From NCBI GenBank assembly GCA_942492055.1, contig CALODP010000002.1, forward strand, positions 62,001 through 126,000: a stretch of DNA of 64,000 nt. The letters run 5' to 3'. The DNA comes from CALODP01 sp942492055. Its GTDB lineage: Bacteria > Bacteroidota > Ignavibacteria > Ignavibacteriales > Melioribacteraceae. Position 1 is the first letter of the stretch; each line of letters starts with the position of its first letter. Shown piece after piece: positions 15,171 to 24,321 of this stretch. The notes below the pieces were generated by a model. The model was not told where the DNA came from. It made no database searches and was given only the letters and a program-made list of their open reading frames with translations. Made by a program: the position numbers and the translations under genes.

Positions 15171-17230
15171 CAAGTATCTCCAAGTGCTTTGTTGTTAAAA
15201 TCCCACTTAAATAAAACTAAAGTTATATCGTCATGTTGTACATTGTCTTTCGAAAAAAGGCTTACTTCTTTAATTAAATTGGAAGAAAGAGAATTCGCGT
15301 CTTCTCTTTCGTTACATCTTACAATCTTTTCGAAATTAGCCAATCCGAATTCAATTCCATTTTTATTCCTGGCTTCGGTTATGCCATCGGTATAAAGAAT
15401 TAAAATATCGTTATTATTTAACTCAATTTCCATCTCTTTTATAGAATCCGCAAATTTATCGGATGAATCCAAACCGAGTCCTATCCCTGCCGGTTTGTAC
15501 TCAGTAACATTATTATTCCTACAAAAAAGGAGGGGTGTGTGCCCGGCTCTCGCGAATTTAATTACCCCCGATTGAGTGTCAATTACTCCGTAGATAGCGG
15601 TCACAAAATTTTTTCTTTCCAGACTTTCGCAAAGAATTTCATTTGCCTTTATCAGAACATCGCGCGGTTCATAGAGAGTTCGGGTAAGAGTTTCGAAAAT
15701 GCCTTTTACTTCCGCCATAATAAAGGCCGCCGAGATTCCTTTTCCTGATACATCGGCAATAATGAATCCGATTTTGTTTTCGGAAATAGGGAAGAAGTCA
15801 TAATAATCTCCCCCGACTTCGAAAGCCGGAATAAAGAGAGCCGATATTTGAAGGTTCTCATGTTCGGGTGTTTTGGCCGGCAGTAATTTATATTGAATTT
15901 CTCTGGCTACATTTAATTCGCTTTCCATTCTTTCTTTTTCGATAGATTCCTTGAATAATCTGGAATTTTCAAGGGCAACGGCTGCGTAATCGGCGAAAGC
16001 TCCGATAGCCTTCAATTCATCCTCATCGAAGCCGGAATAGTTTTGTTTTCCCAAGAAGAAATATCCGTTGATTTCGTTATGCATTTTGAGTGGTACTATC
16101 GAAAGTCCCTTGATAGAAGAATCGTCTATGTTTGCAAGGGGAATTTTATTTTCGGAAAAAAGAACTATTTCATTCGGAAAGGTAATATTGCTAAAGATAT
16201 CCGAAGTGATTTTTTCGGCAGCAACATATGCAATATTTTGTACTGCCCCGACATTCCATTCACCATTATATTTTTTAATCAACCATCCCTGATCGGCAGC
16301 GCAGATTTTCAAAATATTCGAAGTGAGCATTTTTGCCAATTCATTTTGGTCATTCACTTGAGTAACAATTTTGCTAAGATCTATCAAAGAAGAAATTTCA
16401 TCTGCCTTTCTGTCAAAAGCCTCAGCCGTTGGCAGGTGGAATAGAGTCGTAAAGAAAATTACTCCCATATATATACATCCGTAGAGCATTATCAAGCTAA
16501 TGAATAGATGCAATCCGGGAGAGTAGTTGAACAGTATTTGATTAATCGCGTGCGTATCAAAAGTGATGGCGAAATTCATTCCGAACAAGAATGAGAGTAA
16601 TATCGAGGTTAACAATAAATACTTCTTTTGTTTTTTGTTCAGAAAGGCAATCCAGCCTACACTTAATGAGTTAAATGAGATAACAACAATGCCGAGTATA
16701 AAAAATGTTTGTTTGATAAATTCCAAAGAGGGATTGACGATTGCTAATCCGTTAGTTAGGAATGTAATAGCCAATATTATGAGTAGCCAATTGAAATACG
16801 ATCTTGATTGGCTTTTTTTCTTCAATGAATATAATACTCCAAAAGAAGCCAGGATATATGTAATAGATGCAATAAAAGCGAACGTGAGAATATTGGAATA
16901 AATAGTATGCAGAATACCTGAATTATCAGCCATATTAGAAATTTCGCCGAATAGAGAAGATACGACGGCAATAAGAAAGAAGAGAAAGGCAGTAAGTATT
17001 CCGGTGTTTAGGACAAGCCCAAGGGGATTATCTTTTTTGCGTTGAGCAAAATCAGCCAGATAATGAAAAATGAAAATAGTTGTACTTAAGACCAAAAGCT
17101 CGCTGATAATAATGCCATAATTGTTAGCGGCAAAAGGGAAGATACTTTTATATAATATTAAAGCTACAGCCAAAATTGCCGTATACTCTAATTTTTTTTG
17201 ACCGGAAAAAGCATTTAGTTTTGTAATCAT
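15170..17230 (-). CDS. Membrane serine phosphatase: multi-TM, GAF, SpoIIE/PP2C
   Basis: A 686-residue protein, first gene of the partner-switching operon. About eight hydrophobic helices fill residues 15-265 (7TMR-like sensor module), a GAF domain occupies about 285-435 (ALENSRLFKESIEKERME ends it), and a SpoIIE PP2C domain the rest with VGGDYYDFFP, IIADVSGKGISAAF, LYTDGITEARN and QHDDITLVLFK. It lacks the PDZ found in the 855-residue relative, so input differs while output chemistry is the same. Its TGA overlaps the STAS start. A 9-bp inverted repeat (17268-17289) sits about 40 nt upstream of its ATG. Confidence 0.88.
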   Translation of the reverse strand: MITKLNAFSGQKKLEYTAILAVALILYKSIFPFAANNYGIIISELLVLSTTIFIFHYLADFAQRKKDNPLGLVLNTGILTAFLFFLIAVVSSLFGEISNMADNSGILHTIYSNILTFAFIASITYILASFGVLYSLKKKSQSRSYFNWLLIILAITFLTNGLAIVNPSLEFIKQTFFILGIVVISFNSLSVGWIAFLNKKQKKYLLLTSILLSFLFGMNFAITFDTHAINQILFNYSPGLHLFISLIMLYGCIYMGVIFFTTLFHLPTAEAFDRKADEISSLIDLSKIVTQVNDQNELAKMLTSNILKICAADQGWLIKKYNGEWNVGAVQNIAYVAAEKITSDIFSNITFPNEIVLFSENKIPLANIDDSSIKGLSIVPLKMHNEINGYFFLGKQNYSGFDEDELKAIGAFADYAAVALENSRLFKESIEKERMESELNVAREIQYKLLPAKTPEHENLQISALFIPAFEVGGDYYDFFPISENKIGFIIADVSGKGISAAFIMAEVKGIFETLTRTLYEPRDVLIKANEILCESLERKNFVTAIYGVIDTQSGVIKFARAGHTPLLFCRNNNVTEYKPAGIGLGLDSSDKFADSIKEMEIELNNNDILILYTDGITEARNKNGIEFGLANFEKIVRCNEREDANSLSSNLIKEVSLFSKDNVQHDDITLVLFKWDFNNKALGDT

Positions 17231-17267
17231 TTCAGATCTTATTCCAAAAAAAGAATATTATTATCTG

Positions 17268-17289
17268 TTACGAAATACCGATTTCGTAA
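17268..17289. promoter_or_regulatory. Perfect inverted repeat TTACGAAAT-ACCG-ATTTCGTAA
   Basis: Nine-base arms with a four-base centre, between the end of the ECF sigma gene and the start of the phosphatase operon (both - strand). It could be an operator or 5' leader hairpin for the operon, or a weak terminator for the sigma gene, although no T-run follows it in either direction. Confidence 0.4.
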
Positions 17290-17383
17290 AATAACAATTC
17301 AAAGTGGTATTACTTCTATTGTTAGCCGGAGTTACAATGTAATATATATAACGATAATACTCACAAATTATTGAAGAGAATAT

Positions 17384-17986
17384 CTATCTTCCTTGAATTT
17401 CCGCTCTGTATGGTTCCAGAATAATTTTTAGAGATTCTCTGGCCCTGAATATCCTAGACTTAACAGTTCCAACTTCACAATCCAATTGGTCGGCGATCTC
17501 TTTATAACTAAGACCGTCGATATCTCTTAGTATCAGAGGAACCTTTAATTTTTCGGGTAATTTACCTATAGCCTTTCTGACAAGATGCGGGATGTCAATA
17601 TTCTCATTATGGGTTCTTTGTCCCAATTCGTATTCTTTATCTTTTATCGGAACAAAAATGCTACGAACTCTTTTCTTTCTCAGATAGTCTCTACACTTAT
17701 TTACGGTTATTCGATACAACCAAGTGGTAAATTTGGATTCGAAACGGAATTCTTTCAACTTGTGATAAACGCTGATGAATACATCTTGCGAAATATCATC
17801 AACAAACTCGGCATCCCCCAAAGTAAGGAAAATAAGATTTCTTACTTTATCTTTGTGCAGCGCAACCAATTTTCCGAAAGCAGAATCATCGCCTTCAATA
17901 TAATCACGGACCAACTTGAAATCCTTTTCGTGCGAGATGTCCTGCTCTTTTTTTTCGGATTTTTCTTGAGAATTTGAATTTATCAT
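17384..17986 (-). CDS. ECF-type RNA polymerase sigma factor (SigE/RpoE family)
   Basis: A 200-residue sigma-70 family protein with region 2 (DSAFGKLVALHKDKV...EFVDDISQDVFISVYHKL, then FESKFTTWLYRITVNKCRDYLRKKR) and region 4 (LPEKLKVPLILRDIDGLSYKEIADQL, then GTVKSRIFRARESL, the -35-binding helix-turn-helix). Regions 1 and 3 are absent, as in all ECF factors. The first ~20 residues are charged and extra. No typical zinc-type or membrane anti-sigma gene lies beside it; the neighbours are STAS and RsbW-type proteins, which raises the possibility of control by partner switching. Divergent from the STAS gene at 18213. Confidence 0.9.
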   Translation of the reverse strand: MINSNSQEKSEKKEQDISHEKDFKLVRDYIEGDDSAFGKLVALHKDKVRNLIFLTLGDAEFVDDISQDVFISVYHKLKEFRFESKFTTWLYRITVNKCRDYLRKKRVRSIFVPIKDKEYELGQRTHNENIDIPHLVRKAIGKLPEKLKVPLILRDIDGLSYKEIADQLDCEVGTVKSRIFRARESLKIILEPYRAEIQGR

Positions 17987-18212
17987 ATAAGAAGACGGTT
18001 TATTAATTATGTTCCCTTTTATAAATCTCTAAAAATGCTTATATAGAAAAGTCATTTGCGAATTATATCTTTATTTTTACAGGGAGATTCAATAACTTGC
18101 TTAGTAATATAATTATTTATTGAATTATATATAGAATTTCCCTAAGGGAATATAACTCTAATTAGAAAAAATATTTGCTTTAAATCAAAAAAAATAAATT
18201 AGAGGGACTACA

Positions 18213-18551
18213 ATGAAAATTAAAACCGACGAAAAATACGGGGCAGTTATTGTCCAGCTAAAAGGAAATGTTATGGGTGGTCCTGAATCTCAAGAGTTTC
18301 ATGATTTACTTCATAAACTATTAGATGAAGGGAAGAAAAACATAATAGTAGATTTGGCCGATGTTAAATTTATGAATAGTTCCGGATTGGGAATATTGAT
18401 AAGCGGTTATACTACAATTAAAAATGGTGGTGGATTACTGAAGCTAGCTAATGCCACTGAGAAAATCAATAGCTTGTTAGTAATCACAAAACTAATAACA
18501 ATCTTCGAACATTACGACTCTGTAGAGGAAGCGGTTAAAAGTTTCAATTAA
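18213..18551 (+). CDS. STAS-domain protein (anti-anti-sigma type)
   Basis: A 112-residue stand-alone STAS domain. VKFMNSSGLGILISGYTTIKNGGG contains the phospho-serine candidates Ser56/Ser57 in the usual DxxNSSGLG context. A good AGAGGGA Shine-Dalgarno precedes the ATG. It is monocistronic, closed by a strong terminator, and divergent from the ECF sigma gene. It may be a second antagonist served by the kinases and phosphatases of the nearby operon. Confidence 0.88.
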   Translation: MKIKTDEKYGAVIVQLKGNVMGGPESQEFHDLLHKLLDEGKKNIIVDLADVKFMNSSGLGILISGYTTIKNGGGLLKLANATEKINSLLVITKLITIFEHYDSVEEAVKSFN

Positions 18552-18585
18552 ATTCCCACCATACGGATTTTTTGATTATTTTTGT

Positions 18586-18620
18586 ACTCCGAATAATTTT
18601 TATTCGGAGTTTTTATTTTG
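18586..18620 (+). terminator. Intrinsic terminator after the STAS gene
   Basis: An 11-bp stem ACTCCGAATAA (18586-18596) / TTATTCGGAGT (18600-18610) with a TTT loop is followed by TTTTATTTTG. It lies 35 nt after the STAS stop and about 30 nt before the purA start, so purA needs its own promoter or read-through. Confidence 0.85.
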
Positions 18621-18650
18621 CCTAAATCAATTTTATATGAGGAGAAAATT

Positions 18651-19919
18651 ATGAGTGTGTCAGTACTTGTCGGTAGCCAGTGGGGCGACGAAGGTAAAGG
18701 AAAGATTGTTGATATATTGAGCGACAAATATGAAGTCGTAGCCAGATTCCAAGGTGGCGCGAATGCCGGACACACAATTCAGATCGGAGAGAAACAATAC
18801 GTTCTTCATCTAATTCCTTCCGGAATACTAAGAGAAGGTATTTCTTGTGTAATAGGGAATGGTGTTGTAGTCGATCCGGTTGCGCTTCTTGAAGAAATAA
18901 AGTTTTTGGAAGATCTGAATATTGATATAAAAGGAAGATTATTTATTTCTCATAATGCTCATTTGATAATGCCATATCATAAACTTCTCGATTCGATAAG
19001 TGAAAAAGGGAGTGTGAAGATTGGAACTACCGGTCGTGGTATTGGTCCTTGTTATATCGATAAATATGCTCGTAAAGGGATAAAAATAGCAGACCTCCTC
19101 GACAAGAAAGGATTGGAAGATAAAATCAGAAGAAATTTGGCTGAAAAAAATAATCTTCTCAAAAAAGTTTATGATCATGAAGAACTTGACGTTGAAAAAA
19201 TAATAAAAGAGTATCAAGCTTTTGATGAGGCTATTGATCAGTATATAACTGATACACCAGCCTTTTTGAACAAAGCTATTGACGAAGGAAAATCGGTTCT
19301 TCTTGAAGGAGCTCAGGGTGCTCTATTGGATGTTGATTTCGGTACTTATCCGTATGTTACTTCATCTAATCCGACATCCGGTGGTGCTTGTACGGGAACA
19401 GGTATTCCTCCGACGAAGATTACTTCGGTTATCGGAATTGTAAAAGCATATACAACACGTGTAGGAAACGGTCCATTCCCGACTGAATTGTTCGGCGAAG
19501 AAGGAGAAGCTCTCAGAAAATGGGGTGGCGAATATGGTGCTACAACCGGTCGTCCGAGACGTTGCGGATGGTTTGACGCATTCTTATTGAAATATTCCAG
19601 AATGATTAATGGAATAGAAAGAGCAGCAATCACTAAGCTTGATGTTTTGAGCAATATGGATGAAATAAAAGTTTGTGTAGGATATGAAAAGAATGGCAAA
19701 ATGATGAAAACTTATCCTGCAGATGAAGCAGCTTTGCAAGGAAGTAAACCGGTTTACGAAACATTACCAGGATGGAAAGAAGATATTACAAAAGTAAAAT
19801 CTTATGACGAACTTCCTTCTGCAACTAAAGATTATTTGAGCTTTATCTCCGAGCAGTGCGGATTTGAAATAAGCATAATTTCAGTTGGTCCGAGAAGATC
19901 GGAAACGATAATTTTATAA
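18651..19919 (+). CDS. purA: Adenylosuccinate synthetase
   Basis: A 422-residue enzyme that joins IMP and aspartate with GTP to make adenylosuccinate in AMP synthesis. The N-terminal VGSQWGDEGKGKIVD is the family's GTP-binding loop with the catalytic Asp, HNAHL and GTTGRGIGPCY are IMP-site signatures, EGAQGALLDVDFGTYPYVT the central one, and TTRVGNGPFPTEL and GATTGRPRRCGW follow. The frame extends 11 codons upstream to a TTG, but that lies inside the terminator tail; ATG 18651 has GAGGAG upstream and gives the standard N-terminus. Length is normal. Confidence 0.97.
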   Translation: MSVSVLVGSQWGDEGKGKIVDILSDKYEVVARFQGGANAGHTIQIGEKQYVLHLIPSGILREGISCVIGNGVVVDPVALLEEIKFLEDLNIDIKGRLFISHNAHLIMPYHKLLDSISEKGSVKIGTTGRGIGPCYIDKYARKGIKIADLLDKKGLEDKIRRNLAEKNNLLKKVYDHEELDVEKIIKEYQAFDEAIDQYITDTPAFLNKAIDEGKSVLLEGAQGALLDVDFGTYPYVTSSNPTSGGACTGTGIPPTKITSVIGIVKAYTTRVGNGPFPTELFGEEGEALRKWGGEYGATTGRPRRCGWFDAFLLKYSRMINGIERAAITKLDVLSNMDEIKVCVGYEKNGKMMKTYPADEAALQGSKPVYETLPGWKEDITKVKSYDELPSATKDYLSFISEQCGFEISIISVGPRRSETIIL

Positions 19920-19953
19920 ATCCCGACGTTCTGAATTTTACATCTTTTTTTCA

Positions 19954-20041
19954 GCGGGTAGATTTCTTATTATTGTTTCTTGGTTTTACGATTTGCGAAT
20001 TAATCGGTAAGAGAATTGAACAATAGAAAAAATCTACCCGC
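19954..20041. repeat. 12-bp inverted repeat around the histidine-kinase start
   Basis: GCGGGTAGATTT (19954-19965) and its exact reverse complement AAATCTACCCGC (20030-20041) are 64 bases apart. The right arm ends four bases before the ATG at 20046, and the TTG start at 20016 lies in the loop. It could fold as an mRNA leader hairpin or bind a dimeric regulator. Confidence 0.5.
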
Positions 20042-21245
20042 AAAGATGTCCGGTGGTCCCGCCTCTTTGCAACTAAAACTGGTACTTGTGGCAATCGCAC
20101 TTTTTATTGCCTTGGCTACGGTAATATACACACATACCTTGGTTGATAAACTTCAAAAACGAGAAAGACAAATTGTCGAACTATACGCTAGTAGTCTGGA
20201 ATATTTAGCCGATCTTAATACAACCGAGACAGATTATACATATCTCCTCGAAGTAATAAAAAAAATAGATTTCCCAATGATTTTAACCGACTCGCACAAT
20301 AATGTTTCGTTGGATAAAACCGGTGGCGGAATCAGGAATATCGAGTACGATTCAACGTTATCAATTAAAGAGTTGGAAGATTTTCTAACAAAGAAACAAA
20401 AACAACTTGCGGAAATTAGACCACCAATTCCCGTAATGTATGCCGACTCAATATTATTAAATAATATTTATTACGGCGATTCCGAGCTTGTTACCCAACT
20501 TAAGTATTATCCCTATTTTCAGATCCTTTTTGCTTTGGTCTTTATTCTTATAGCATACATAAGTTTCAGTTACATAAAAAGAAATGAGCAAAGTAATATA
20601 TGGGTTGGAATGGCAAAGGAAACGGCTCATCAATTAGGGACACCAATTTCCAGCCTTATGGGGTGGGCTGAATTACTTAAGCTATTTCCGGATAATCCTA
20701 CCAAAGTTCTTGAAACAGTAAGCGAAGTAGAAAATGATCTTACCCGATTAACTAAAGTAGCAAATCGATTCTCGAAAATCGGTTCGAAGCCGGAATTAAA
20801 AGAAGTAAATCCGGAAGAAGTAATTGAACGGGTAATAACATATTTTCGAAAAAGGCTTCCGCAATTCGGAAAGAGTACAATCATTACAATAACCAATACG
20901 GCAACATCCAAATGCTATATTAATTCAGAGCTATTCGAATGGGTAATAGAAAATCTTGTAAAAAACGCACTTGACGCTATTGGAACGAAGGAAGGGAAAA
21001 TAGAGATAGTTATTTCCGAATCGGCCAAATGTATTGATATAGAAGTAAGGGATAACGGAAGAGGCATTGACATTAAACGAAGAAAAGATATATTTAGACC
21101 CGGCTACAGCACTAAACGTCGAGGTTGGGGGTTAGGGCTAAGTCTTTCCAAAAGAATTATTGAGGAATATCATAAAGGAAAGATATTTGTTAAGCATTCG
21201 GAAATAAATATTGGTGCTACTTTTCAGATTGTTCTTTATAAATAG
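20016..21245 (+). CDS. Sensor histidine kinase with two membrane segments
   Basis: A 409-residue kinase. Membrane segments at about 21-43 and 170-188 bracket a periplasmic domain of ~125 residues. The phosphorylation helix reads MAKETAHQLGTPISSLMGWAELL (only its core AHQLGTP matters) with His205; this atypical H-box replaces the usual SHELRTPL and is known from Bacteroidota kinases. The ATPase domain has N-box ENLVKNALDAI, G1 DNGRGID and G2 GWGLGLSLSKRI. No response regulator is adjacent. Start is uncertain: TTG 20016 (weak TAAGAG upstream) or ATG 20046, with an inverted repeat covering both. Confidence 0.88.
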   Translation: MNNRKNLPAKMSGGPASLQLKLVLVAIALFIALATVIYTHTLVDKLQKRERQIVELYASSLEYLADLNTTETDYTYLLEVIKKIDFPMILTDSHNNVSLDKTGGGIRNIEYDSTLSIKELEDFLTKKQKQLAEIRPPIPVMYADSILLNNIYYGDSELVTQLKYYPYFQILFALVFILIAYISFSYIKRNEQSNIWVGMAKETAHQLGTPISSLMGWAELLKLFPDNPTKVLETVSEVENDLTRLTKVANRFSKIGSKPELKEVNPEEVIERVITYFRKRLPQFGKSTIITITNTATSKCYINSELFEWVIENLVKNALDAIGTKEGKIEIVISESAKCIDIEVRDNGRGIDIKRRKDIFRPGYSTKRRGWGLGLSLSKRIIEEYHKGKIFVKHSEINIGATFQIVLYK

Positions 21246-21673
21246 TAATAAAAAGTGTAAATTCGTCTCTGGTATTTTGAAAGTTAGATTTTTTTTAGTA
21301 TTCTTGTTCTACTTTTAGAGAGCGTGATAACAATTTAAGATATTGCGATCCTGTTAAGATTATAAGTGCTCATTTTTGGCACATATATTGATAAATTTTG
21401 ATATACGGATGATAGTTTCTCAACCCTCCTTTATTAAAGCAAGCCAAGCTGCTATGGTCGTGCCCTCTACCATGGCAGCTTTCCCTCTAAAGAAAATAAA
21501 TACACTTTATTAATTCCCATTTTTACATGTAAATTTTCCCTCATGTGGCTAATATTACTCAATATTTTTTATTAATATCCCATTACTATTTTTTTGATTC
21601 CTTATTTATAAGCTTCGAATCACTTCATTTACTATATTTGTTCATTACGATTTTATATTTACGGAGTTTTAAT
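21246..21673. other. 428-nt intergenic region with a 13-bp hairpin
   Basis: Separates the histidine kinase from the dCMP deaminase gene. The only structure seen is the hairpin at 21446-21481. The deaminase frame is open far upstream through this region, but the low-complexity, AT-rich translation there is not protein-like. Confidence 0.6.
21446..21481. other. Hairpin AAGCTGCTATGGT / ACCATGGCAGCTT
   Basis: Arms of 13 bases (21446-21458 and 21469-21481) pair with a single T.G mismatch around a 10-base loop CGTGCCCTCT. No T-run follows. It may be a structured RNA leader or 3' end of the kinase transcript, or a small mobile-element relic; none can be decided. Confidence 0.5.
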
Positions 21674-22162
21674 ATGTCAAGTCAGAGACCATCATGGGAT
21701 CAATATTTTTTGAAATTAGCAATGCTTGTCTCAGAAAGATCTACCTGCCCGAGAATGCATTGCGGATGTGTATTGGTTAAAGATAAACAAATATTGGCTA
21801 CAGGATACAACGGATCGATTCCCGGGGATGATCATTGTGAAGATGTAGGATGTTTACTTGTGGATAATCATTGTGTTCGTACGATTCATGCGGAAATGAA
21901 CGCTATTTTGCAATGTTCTTCACATGGAGTAACAACTAATGGGGCAAAAGCCTATGTAACCAATATGCCTTGTACGAATTGTGCAAAAGCTCTTATTGCT
22001 GCCGGAATCAAAGAAGTAATTATTTTTTCCGATTATCACGATACAATGGCGGAAAACTTTTTTGAAATAGCTAAAGTAAAACTGACTCGTCTTGAAATGC
22101 CAACGACAGAAATAAAATATGATTTGGACAGTTTTTCTTCTGCAAAAAAGATTGAAAAATAA
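21674..22162 (+). CDS. dCMP deaminase (cytidine/deoxycytidylate deaminase family)
   Basis: A 162-residue zinc hydrolase converting dCMP to dUMP for thymidylate synthesis. The zinc site is His72-Ala-Glu (RTIHAEMNAIL) and PCTNC (Cys100, Cys103), with the ComEB-type N-terminus SWDQYFLKLAMLVSERSTCPR and the GCVLV..K.ILATGYNGS strand. ATG 21674 with ACGGAG upstream is chosen; the longer frame reading back to 21545 adds 43 hydrophobic residues not found in the family. ppk1 follows after 26 nt. Confidence 0.93.
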   Translation: MSSQRPSWDQYFLKLAMLVSERSTCPRMHCGCVLVKDKQILATGYNGSIPGDDHCEDVGCLLVDNHCVRTIHAEMNAILQCSSHGVTTNGAKAYVTNMPCTNCAKALIAAGIKEVIIFSDYHDTMAENFFEIAKVKLTRLEMPTTEIKYDLDSFSSAKKIEK

Positions 22163-22188
22163 TCATCCATAGACTTGTAGATAACGCT

Positions 22189-24321
22189 ATGAAAATATCA
22201 AAAGAAAAATTGAAGAGTTATTTTAAGCCCGAAAACTTTTTTAATAGGGATTTGAGTTGGGTTGAGTTTAATCGTAGAGTTCTTGATGAAGCGTTAAATC
22301 AGAATCTCCCGATACTTGAAAAGGTTAAATTTATTTCAATCTTTTTCTCAAATTTAGATGAATTTTATATGATTCGTGTTTCAGGATATCGTGAACAGAT
22401 CAGAGCAAAAATCATTGAACCAACGATTGATGGAATAACTCCGCTTGAGGAAATAAAAAAGATCCAATCTGAAGTGAATCCAATGCTTGCCAAGATTTAT
22501 AAGTATTGGAGCGAGACAATCAAGCCTGAGTTAAAGAATAACAACATTGAATTGGCTGAAATATCTGAGCTAAAAGAAAATGAAATATCTCACCTTGAAG
22601 ATTACTTTCATAAAGAGATCTATCCTGTCCTTACTCCTTTGGCTTTCGATCCGGGACGTCCTTTTCCCTATATTTCAAATCTAAGCCTTAGCTTCGCTAT
22701 CTTGATTAAGAAGCCAAATGGGGAAAGACACTTTGCCAGAGTTAAAGTCCCAAGTATTCTCCCTCGATTGTTAAGGATAGATGAGATAATTCCCTCGAAA
22801 AAGATAAAAGAGGATGATCAGTTTTCGGCAAAATACATTTGGCTTGATGATCTTATTAAGCACAATATTAAAAGCCTATTCCCAGGTGTCGAAGTTCTTG
22901 AGGCGCATAAATTCAGAATTACCAGAAATACTGATTTGGAAATTCAAGAGGATGAAGCGGATGATCTTCTAGAACTAATTGAGGAAAATATAAAGCAGCG
23001 AAAATTCGGATCGGTAGTAAGGCTTGAGGTCGAGAAAGATATGCCTGATTTCATGCTGCAGACTCTTTCGAAAAATTTGGAAATCAGTGATGACACAATT
23101 CATGTGATTAATGGGCCATTAGGATTAAGTGACATAATGGCACTATATGGTCTTCCTTTTCCACAGTTAAAGGATAAACCTTTTCACTCTGTTATGCCAA
23201 AAGTTTTCGAAGAAGATGATAATCTATTTTCTCTAATTAAAAAGCATGATACTCTACTCCATCATCCGTATGAGTCGTTTAGTCCTGTTATTGACTTTAT
23301 AAAAAAGGCATCTCAAGATCCAAAAGTATTAGCGATAAAACAGACTCTCTATAGAGTAGGCCAAGATTCGCCAATGGTGAAGGCATTGATCGAAGCAGCG
23401 GAGAGGAAAAAGCAAGTAGCCGTATTAGTTGAATTAAAGGCTCGTTTTGATGAAGAGAATAATATTTATTGGGCCAGAGAATTGGAAAAGGCCGGAGTGC
23501 ATGTTGTCTATGGGCTTCTAGGGCTTAAGACCCATTCGAAGATGACCTTGGTTGTTAGAAAAGAAAATGACGGGGTTAAAAGATATGTACATTTAGGAAC
23601 TGGTAATTATAATGCTTCTACGGCAAAGCTATATACTGATCTAGGGCTATTTTCAGCTGATGAAGCTCTTTGTTCCGATGTATCGGAAGTGTTTAATTAT
23701 TTAACAGGATATTCCGAGCAAAAGAAATTCAGAAAGCTTATTGTCGCACCAATAAATATTAGACCATTTTTCTATGAGAGAATTGAAAGAGAAATTGCTT
23801 ATGCAAAGGAAGGGAAAAAAGGTAAACTTATTTTTAAAATGAATTCTCTTGTTGATCCGATTCTCATTGCAGCAATGTATAAAGCTTCTCAAGCTGGAGT
23901 AAAAATAGAGTTAATTGTTAGGGGAATTTGTTGCCTTGTTCCCCAAGTTCCCGGTTTGAGCGAAAACATCACGGTTAGGAGTATTGTAGGTAGATTTTTG
24001 GAACATAGCCGAATATATTATTTTCACAATGACGGAAATGAAGAGATCTTCCTCGGAAGTGCAGATATAATGCCGAGAAATCTTGATAGGCGTGTAGAAA
24101 CATTATTCCCTATCGAAGATAATGAAATAAAGAAGAGAATAAAGGAAACAATAATTGATATTGCCTTAAAAGACAATTGTCAGGCAAGAATTCTTTTGCC
24201 GACCGGAAAATATATTCCGAATTCTAAAGATGGTTCTCAAAAGAATATTTCATTACAAGAATTTTTAATGGATTACGCGAATCAAAAGGAAATTAATAGT
24301 ACAAGTAAAAGAAAAAAGTAA
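22189..24321 (+). CDS. ppk1: Polyphosphate kinase 1
   Basis: A 710-residue enzyme that polymerises the gamma-phosphate of ATP into polyphosphate. The N-domain begins FFNRDLSWVEFNRRVLDEA. The C-terminal PLD-like catalytic core has LKTHSKMTLVV with the phosphorylated His449, the signature HLGTGNYNASTAKLYTD, and FLEHSRIYYFHN with His606. Length and order are normal. It follows the dCMP deaminase closely and probably shares its transcript. Polyphosphate links to stress and stringent responses, which fits a region rich in signalling genes, but no direct connection is shown. Confidence 0.97.
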   Translation: MKISKEKLKSYFKPENFFNRDLSWVEFNRRVLDEALNQNLPILEKVKFISIFFSNLDEFYMIRVSGYREQIRAKIIEPTIDGITPLEEIKKIQSEVNPMLAKIYKYWSETIKPELKNNNIELAEISELKENEISHLEDYFHKEIYPVLTPLAFDPGRPFPYISNLSLSFAILIKKPNGERHFARVKVPSILPRLLRIDEIIPSKKIKEDDQFSAKYIWLDDLIKHNIKSLFPGVEVLEAHKFRITRNTDLEIQEDEADDLLELIEENIKQRKFGSVVRLEVEKDMPDFMLQTLSKNLEISDDTIHVINGPLGLSDIMALYGLPFPQLKDKPFHSVMPKVFEEDDNLFSLIKKHDTLLHHPYESFSPVIDFIKKASQDPKVLAIKQTLYRVGQDSPMVKALIEAAERKKQVAVLVELKARFDEENNIYWARELEKAGVHVVYGLLGLKTHSKMTLVVRKENDGVKRYVHLGTGNYNASTAKLYTDLGLFSADEALCSDVSEVFNYLTGYSEQKKFRKLIVAPINIRPFFYERIEREIAYAKEGKKGKLIFKMNSLVDPILIAAMYKASQAGVKIELIVRGICCLVPQVPGLSENITVRSIVGRFLEHSRIYYFHNDGNEEIFLGSADIMPRNLDRRVETLFPIEDNEIKKRIKETIIDIALKDNCQARILLPTGKYIPNSKDGSQKNISLQEFLMDYANQKEINSTSKRKK

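Noticed and set aside
21545..21673. Extended N-terminus of dCMP deaminase
   Set aside because: Adds 43 AT-driven hydrophobic residues absent from the family; ATG 21674 has its own ribosome site.
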